Part shown: one piece after another, positions 58,216 to 64,000 of the stretch
Layout: every line of letters starts with the position of its first letter
Numbering within the stretch: position 1 is the stretch's first letter
Assembly: GCF_000003815.2 (NCBI RefSeq)
Contig: NC_049987.1
Span: 12,360,778-12,424,777, forward strand
DNA from: Branchiostoma floridae
Lineage: Eukaryota; Chordata; Leptocardii; Amphioxiformes; Branchiostomatidae
Length of the DNA stretch: 64,000 nucleotides
Direction of reading: 5' to 3'
Notes under the pieces: model-generated
What the model was told of the DNA's origin: nothing
The model's input: only the letters and a program-made list of their open reading frames with translations
The model's database searches: none
Program-made: the position numbers and the translations under genes

Positions 58216-58767
58216 TACGTAAAGCCTGATTTTGAGAAATTAATAAGTCACATGTTTCAAACAAGCCATGAAACCAATGGGTTTCAAGTTGTTTAGATTC
58301 TGCTTTGAAGACTAGCACAGCTATAATAAAGGAAGGACGCAGAGACAAGGTTTTCCGTACACTGGGCACGGGAGACTGTTAAGGTGGTTTGACGTTACTA
58401 TATACTAGTAATGCTGACCTCGCTAACCTCGGTCTTAGCTGAGGATCTTAATTTCTCTTCTGATCTTTACTCTCTGACTATCTGTCATACAAATACATTA
58501 TATCTCGTGGTCACATTTTGGCGTATCAAACAGACAGGTCTTGTCAAACCACAAAACAACGGTTATTTCATCTACGGTCCTTTCATATACATGTAAAATC
58601 AACTACTACAATGTATACACTAAAATACATATTCGTGATATAAACAGTCAGTCAATCCGTGAATTCTATAACTGGTGTCATGTCAGGTTTTCTATACATG
58701 GACAAGTATGATCACAACTATCGGCTGTACGTCTTGGCTCTGCTACTGGCCTCTACTTCCCTCACAG

Positions 58768-58912
58768 TGCCTTCCTTCTGTCGATGGCACTGTTCTGGAT
58801 GTTGTGTGGCTCCCTTCTGTTAAGAATGTTCAAGCCGCACAAACGTATATTCTGGCTCCTCTCAGCGATGGCCACTTTTCGTGAAGGGACTCGACCTACT
58901 TCCCTTGTGGCG
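58768..58912 (+). CDS. Candidate exon with membrane-segment-like hydrophobic sequence, unknown
   Basis: The acceptor CTTCCCTCACAG and donor GTGGCG|GTAAGA bound an open segment entered after two codon bases. It encodes AFLLSMALFWMLCGSLLLRM then FKPHKRIFWLLSAMATF. The first about 20 residues would span a membrane and are followed by a basic flank. No family was recognised and no neighbouring exon was found, so it may be chance. Confidence 0.22.
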
Positions 58913-59468
58913 GTAAGAGTCTCTATGTTGGGTGTGGTGGGAATGTGTCGTTCTGATGGACATAATATATGTCTGTCAGGAACACCTCGTCGTCGTCGCT
59001 CTTGTCCGGTAGGTTGGCCTGTGCGTTAGATCACGAGAGAACACAGTTTTACCCGTTTTATATACTATAATAATAGTGATGCTAGCAATAATGGATTATC
59101 ATAAAGTCACCCTCATAAATTTGCTATTATCGCTGCACGTCTGTTGGTGTTCTACATGGACTAAGTCACCACATGGATGGTCGTCACAGTTAGCTAATGT
59201 TAATCTCAGGAGCTGATGTACGTAGTTAGAACGCACGCAAAGAACAAAGGTTAAAATTGAAGTACAAGAACAATTCTCTTCTCTTTCTTGTCAATTCGTA
59301 GCAACCAGAAAACACTGTAGAAATTGGAACTTCGGCATTCATGAGTCAGGTAAGCTTATCTATGCCTTGTTAGCTGAAATGCAGTGTACAGATTTTGACT
59401 TAGTTGCCTAAAGTAGTGCTAAGTTGAACTCTGGTTACTCGACGCATTGGAACATCGTGCTTACTTAC

Positions 59469-59679
59469 CTTGACGACATACCGAAGACGTTTACCCGCAG
59501 CTGCTCCGAACATTGACCTACTGGAACCGCCATCGTCTGACGTAATCGTCAAGTACGTACCCCTGCGGCGTTGTAACTGTGGATAGGGACGAAGAGGGAA
59601 CAGCTGACCGTTACTGGAATATTCAACTGGAGAGTATATTTGGAAAGGCCAGAATATCCGCACAGTACAATGTAGACAA
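59469..59679 (-). CDS. Candidate internal exon of an unidentified minus-strand gene
   Basis: A strong polypyrimidine tract and acceptor (TTCTTTCTACTTTTGTAG) and a consensus donor (AAG|GTAAGTAAG) bound 211 nt with only one frame open. It encodes 70 residues, including RIFWPFQIYSPVEYSSNGQL, then FPLRPYPQLQRRRGTYLTIT, then SDDGGSSRSMFGAAAGKRLR and YVVK. It enters after two codon bases and leaves in phase 0. No family was recognised and partner exons were not found. Confidence 0.4.
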
Positions 59680-60279
59680 CTACAAAAGTAGAAAGAATAA
59701 AATTAAAATCCTTATGAATGTGGGCTAGCATATAGCATGGATGTCAGACTTATGAGACTCTGCCTGCATTCAAGAGACATTATTCATAGCTGTGCTGCCT
59801 GTACATAGCTTGTAGATATGATGTTTAATTATTAGTAGTATCACATTGTATAATAATTGTATTCATTCAATCTCAACTCCCTATTAAAAACATAATTGCT
59901 CCAGACCACTCAATTAGACAGACAATTACATCAAAACGAAGACATAAGAGTGGGGTAGACATAATTCAAAATACTCCATAAGATGGGGCAACCTAACTAT
60001 GGTAGCTCATGGGACTCATGGGACATAGGAGATATGTAGACATAATTCAAAAGACTTAATAAGATTGAGTAAATAAGTATTTTCAGCACTTCTAAAGAAA
60101 TCATAACACCACAACTTCTGTCAATCCCACTACTGCAAAAACTTGAATGTTAAAACAATGTTTATGTCCGAGTTAATCCTACATTTTCACGTTATCCTAC
60201 ACAAGAAGCGAGAAGAAGCCGAACTTCTGTGTTAGACTAGATTTGTGATACTTTTATATGTATATTTATATTTCCGCAG

Positions 60280-60633
60280 CCACTTCTGAAACTGACTGTC
60301 ATGACTCAAGTACATGTAGACATTTCCGAGTTAATAAAAGTCATTGTCATCACATAGACTCTTACTCCATTTGGAAGACTGTGAGGGAGGACCGATTCTC
60401 ACGACCGGACCGAATCCCATAGAAGGGCCGTGAAAATCGGTCCGGCCTGAAGAAAAGCGCAAAAACTTTCCCAAACCACCTCTGAAACTGACTGTCATGA
60501 CTCAAATAGACATTTTCGAGTTAATAAAAGTCATTGTCATCACATAGTTTACTCCATTTGGAAGACTGTGAGGGAGGACCGATTCTCACGACCGGACCGA
60601 ATCCCATAGAAGGGCCGTGAAAATCGGTCCGGC
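60280..60633. repeat. Two direct copies of a ~165-bp unit with internal hairpin
   Basis: Positions 60280-60446 and 60476-60633 are near-identical: both contain CTGAAACTGACTGTCATGAC, then GAGTTAATAAAAGTCATTGT, then GGAAGACTGTGAGGGAGGAC. Within each unit GGACCGATTCTCACG is complementary, with a few mismatches, to CGTGAAAATCGGTCC. Each carries an AATAAA. Confidence 0.9.
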
Positions 60634-60689
60634 AGTTGAGTTCAACTTCGCCAATCTGACCAGCTCCACGCCAAACGCCCGATGGCCCG

Positions 60690-60803
60690 GACCTTCTCAG
60701 CGTAGCGGTTAGCGTTTGTTTTGTAATCTGGCGGCCCGGATTCGAATCCCGGACTGGGAGCCAGGAGTTTTGTTTCTACTCGACTCTCACAGTTGTCCAG
60801 AAG
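60690..60803 (+). mobile_element. tRNA-derived SINE-like sequence, copy 1
   Basis: It contains an A-box-like CGTAGCGGTTAGCG, TTTTGTAA at the anticodon-loop position (a tRNA-Thr(TGT)-like loop) and a B-box/T-arm GGATTCGAATCC. The acceptor stem does not pair, so it is not a functional tRNA. The same block recurs at 62812-62920. Confidence 0.6.
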
Positions 60804-61262
60804 GAGAAGGCACTGACCAAATATGACGAGAATGGTTAGAGATTTGCACCATTGAATTGCTCTCTTCAACCAGCTGTGTATTTCCTTCATGAAATCTAAC
60901 TGAAACAAAAGCTGGAACAAACAAGCGGGACCTCGAGCGAACTGTCACCTGACAAGTTTGGAAAGCTCCTGAGGCGTTTTTTCATCAAAACATTGCTGTA
61001 TAGCAGAGGGTACCTCACAGAACAGACGTGTTAGACGTTCTCGTATACAAGAACGGGATCCCGTCTGTATTTCCCAGTCGCCGTTATATCAGAAGAAAAC
61101 TAAATCACATCCAGTATTCAGAATATGTATAGACTGGCTGGCATCTCTCTATTGTATTAATTCGCTAAAACAATTCGTCACCATGGTCTTGGGCGGCTAT
61201 AGTGAGACCTTCTTTTGGTATGCAATCACTCGACACATCACATATCGGTATCAAAGGGAAAT

Positions 61263-61523
61263 GCCGGTGTTATAACGTTGAGAGATCTTTTGTCGGCCTA
61301 ACATCAGAAGGTCATTTGTTTTGCATATAGATTAATCGCCTTCGAGAGAACTGTTATACGACATAGTGTGAATGAACATCTCCCGCGAGGCATTTCTACC
61401 ACCCTCTTGTTAGCCACATTTATAACAAGGAGGCTTTATCATTGATTTATAAATAGGTAACGGCGGAATTTTGATATCGCAACGTTGACCAAACACCCAA
61501 CGAAAGCCGTAATGATTTCAGAC
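61263..61523 (+). repeat. Segment duplicated at 62921-63182, copy 1
   Basis: About 260 bp at roughly 90 percent identity by eye: both copies share ATAACGTTGAGAGATCTTTT, TTAATCGCCTTCGAGAGAAC and AACACCCAACGAAAGC. No coding function was recognised. Confidence 0.9.
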
Positions 61524-62811
61524 ATTTCACTATGCGGATTTCTCGCTCACTGCATAGGTCACAAAACAATCCAAAGAAGACATGTGGCAGGAAGAAAAAT
61601 ACACAACCGTTTACGCAGTGAACAGATATAGAAACATGAACTTGAGCATAAACTATGGTAGTACAAAAAAGTTAACGCTAACGTTACGTAACCCAAACCT
61701 GTTTTCAAAATGGTGGATCGCTGCCCGATTCAGACCTCCGGGTCACAATCACATAACCAAGTGTCGACAAATTTAAGACTACAATAAAGTACAGTACAGG
61801 ACGATACCGGTATCCACAACACGGTCCAGCAATAATTTATATGGGAGCCTACCCACCTTTCCTTCTGACGAGTAGTCTTGAGATCTCTTTCCCGCCTTAT
61901 GCCACCGCCCGTACCCGCCGCATCTTGCCGCGCTCCCCGAGTGTCAATACAGTAGTATGGAAGATTTCTCCGGGCTGGCGTTCTCTTCAGGGTCAGGGAT
62001 CGGCGGGCATCTTTATGTGTTCTTTCTTCCTCCCTGCCCCGCGCGCCACCCATCACAGGCCCGGTAGCCTTGCCACGTCCTCAGTTCTCTCGATCTCTCT
62101 GTTCCCGTCTCTATCTTCGTCACGTGCGCGTTCAAATACGGGTGACAGCCATATACTTGTTAAACTGATCAACATCATTCTGTTTCCCAGCCCTCTGTAC
62201 TCTACGCTGTACATTACTCTGTAAACATCCACGTCCTCTCTCGCGTCGTGTCCTGTCTTGACTGCCACGTCACACGGCCAGGCCAACCCGACCCTGTTCA
62301 TATGGTTATAATTACAGCGGCGACCTGGTCCTCACGATGTTATCTCGTGACACACGGTGGTACGGTTGCTATGCTTTTGTCCGCGTTGTCAGGGGAATTT
62401 GCCCCGCCCAAGGCACGGCGGGGTGCCGACCGCGGCACTGTATCCATGTCTACACTGATACACATTGCTGAATATTTGTATTGATAAAGCATTGATGGTG
62501 GTCATGTCAAGAAACAGCAAAAATCACTTACAGAGAGGATGCGTAGATTTTTCAAATTCATACAAGTATAAAAGTGACACTTATACACTGCTTTCAAAAT
62601 ACCCTATTAAATCAGACGAACGTAAGAAAGGTTAAAAAGCAGATAACTCGTTTCCTAACTGAGTGATACATCAATTTATTGTCGATACAAGAAAGGAAGA
62701 CATACACACAGAGCAAATAATTGGTCTTCAGTATAACGTTACATCTTCTTGAACGGGGTGTTAAGTTTTTCCCGACTTTTGACCGGGCCAACAGCGACAT
62801 TGTAGTAGAAA
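61524..62811. other. Spacer, no gene recognised
   Basis: No domain was seen in any frame, including the moderately open frames around 61.8-62.2 kb on both strands. Confidence 0.4.
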
Positions 62812-62920
62812 GACCTTTTCGGCCTATGGGTTAACGCTTGTTTTGTAATCTGGCGGCCGGGATTCGAATCCCGGGAGCCAGGAGTTTTGTTTCTACTCAA
62901 CTCTCACAGTTGTCCAGAAG
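62812..62920 (+). mobile_element. tRNA-derived SINE-like sequence, copy 2
   Basis: It has the same order of blocks as 60690-60803. Here the T-arm is perfect (CCGGG, ATTCGAAT loop, CCCGG). It ends at GTCCAGAAG, directly joined to the second duplicated segment. Confidence 0.6.
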
Positions 62921-63182
62921 CCCGGTGTCATAACGTTGAGAGATCTTTTGTCGGACTAAAATCAGAAGGCCATTTGTTTTGCATATAGATTAATCGCCTT
63001 CGAGAGAACTGTTATACGACATGGTGTGAATGAATACCTCCCGCGAGGCATTCTATCACCCTCTTGTAAGGCCACATTTGTAACAATGAGGTTTTACCCT
63101 TGATTGTATGAATAGGTAACGGCGGAATTTTGATATCGCAGCGTTGACCAAACACCCAACGAAAGCAGTAATGATTTCAGAC
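62921..63182 (+). repeat. Segment duplicated from 61263-61523, copy 2
   Basis: It is the same order as copy 1. The 459 bp that separate the SINE and this block in copy 1 are missing here. Confidence 0.9.
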
Positions 63183-64000
63183 TTCAACCCCCGTACACGC
63201 CCGACAACACGTAGAAACTAAGTTTTCTATGCTGATCATGGGTAAAAGGGTGTCTAGTCACTGCCACGGTTTTAATAATAGCGCAGCAGATATTACATAG
63301 GTGGGGAGTTGCATGGATTTATGATCCCAAAATGAGGAGTTTTTGATGCCCCAAATTTATAAAAGAAAACACAAACAATCTGCAAGAAGTGAATGAGTGG
63401 GCTTTCGCATATACATTTTATAGTTAGGTTGACTTGATCTTTGTTACTAGTACTTGTACGAGTCACGATTACCACCTTGAGTGTTTTACTTGCTCAGCTA
63501 GTGACATTCACATTTGGGGAGAATAGCGACAATACGAATGAAGATTCGCAGATCTATGACAAACGGAAAATATGGCGTCGGTTGTAAGACAAGGATCCCG
63601 GGCTGCAAACAACAACAACACTCTCTTTAACCCCTCCTTCACCAACTAAATTACTTCTGTGTGTTTTAGTAAAATTCAAATCTTTTGTGTAATGTATCAT
63701 TTTCAAGCAGAAGGACACCAAAAGTTTACCACGTATTAAAAGCCGATATATATTCCTTTTTTCAACACATTGATTCAAACATCGCCAGGCGTCGGTTTGT
63801 AAACAAACTGGAGGGCCGGCCGACCGATCTAATCCAGCTCCCTCGTCAATTCCCCCTTCTTCCCCAGACTTTGCTTTACATTGTGTGCTTCATTACAAGC
63901 TGCGATTTTATTTACATAGATGTGGCTTTTTTTTTTCAATTTCAATTTTCCTATCAAGGACGCCAGAGCTAGTCGAACACTAGCCTGTGTTTACACAAGC
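63183..64000. other. Right edge, no gene recognised
   Basis: Only short open frames; no domain, exon or repeat was recognised. Confidence 0.4.

Noticed and set aside
60690-60760. A functional tRNA-Thr gene
   Set aside because: A- and B-box-like sequences are present but there is no acceptor stem, and the block occurs as part of a longer repeat.
1-64000. CRISPR array, operon or bacterial defence system
   Set aside because: Spliced animal genes, LINEs and MITEs show this is animal nuclear DNA; no regular spacer-repeat array exists.

Overview
This is animal DNA, most likely from a lancelet (Branchiostoma). The evidence is indirect. The genes have chordate-type families and intron structure: a three-exon stefin, a single-exon CIS/SOCS2-type SOCS gene, spliced BTB-BACK-Kelch genes and a SUEL-lectin gene with a 20.5 kb first intron. 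The space between them is full of short inverted-repeat elements and broken LINEs, as in amphioxus. One 100-N assembly gap lies at 53166-53265. The species is inferred, not proven.

Layout. 1-25.7 kb: two exons of a minus-strand secreted or membrane protein with a SUEL lectin domain (EVA1C-like). The signal-peptide exon is at 25636-25726 and the lectin exon at 4844-5082; the gene runs off the left edge. Its long intron holds MITEs and a perfect 97-bp palindrome. A 1.08-kb inverted-repeat element and a LINE fragment lie further 3'. 30.2-31.0 kb: a SOCS2/CISH-type gene on the plus strand, preceded by two STAT-type palindromes. 34.9-38.8 kb: a three-exon cystatin B (stefin) gene with a dead LINE and several MITEs in its introns. 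40.8-41.3 kb: a possible small two-exon gene of unknown function. 42-43.3 kb: an inverted-repeat element containing LINE sequence. 44.7-56.4 kb: three tandem plus-strand Kelch-like genes (597, 616 and 596 aa). The first has six coding exons, the second is uninterrupted and the third has three. A possible alternative Gly/Ser-rich last exon follows the third. 57-64 kb: two weak orphan exon candidates, tandem repeats, a tRNA-like SINE and a local duplication.

The genes do not form an operon. By family knowledge, the Kelch-like proteins should be substrate adaptors for CUL3 ubiquitin ligases, the SOCS protein a feedback inhibitor of cytokine receptors working through elongin B/C-CUL5, and the stefin a cytosolic inhibitor of cysteine cathepsins.

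The strongest unexpected results are: (1) many small elements beginning and ending in TA with 9-bp target duplications, probably non-autonomous Mutator-like elements; (2) paired STAT/GAS palindromes flanking an AP-1 site about 165-195 bp upstream of the SOCS start codon; (3) the differing exon structures of three adjacent Kelch genes, including introns 15 nt apart at an aligned site; (4) an eleven-fold recurrence of the CpG palindrome TAACGTTA; and (5) a composite inverted/direct repeat at the left edge.
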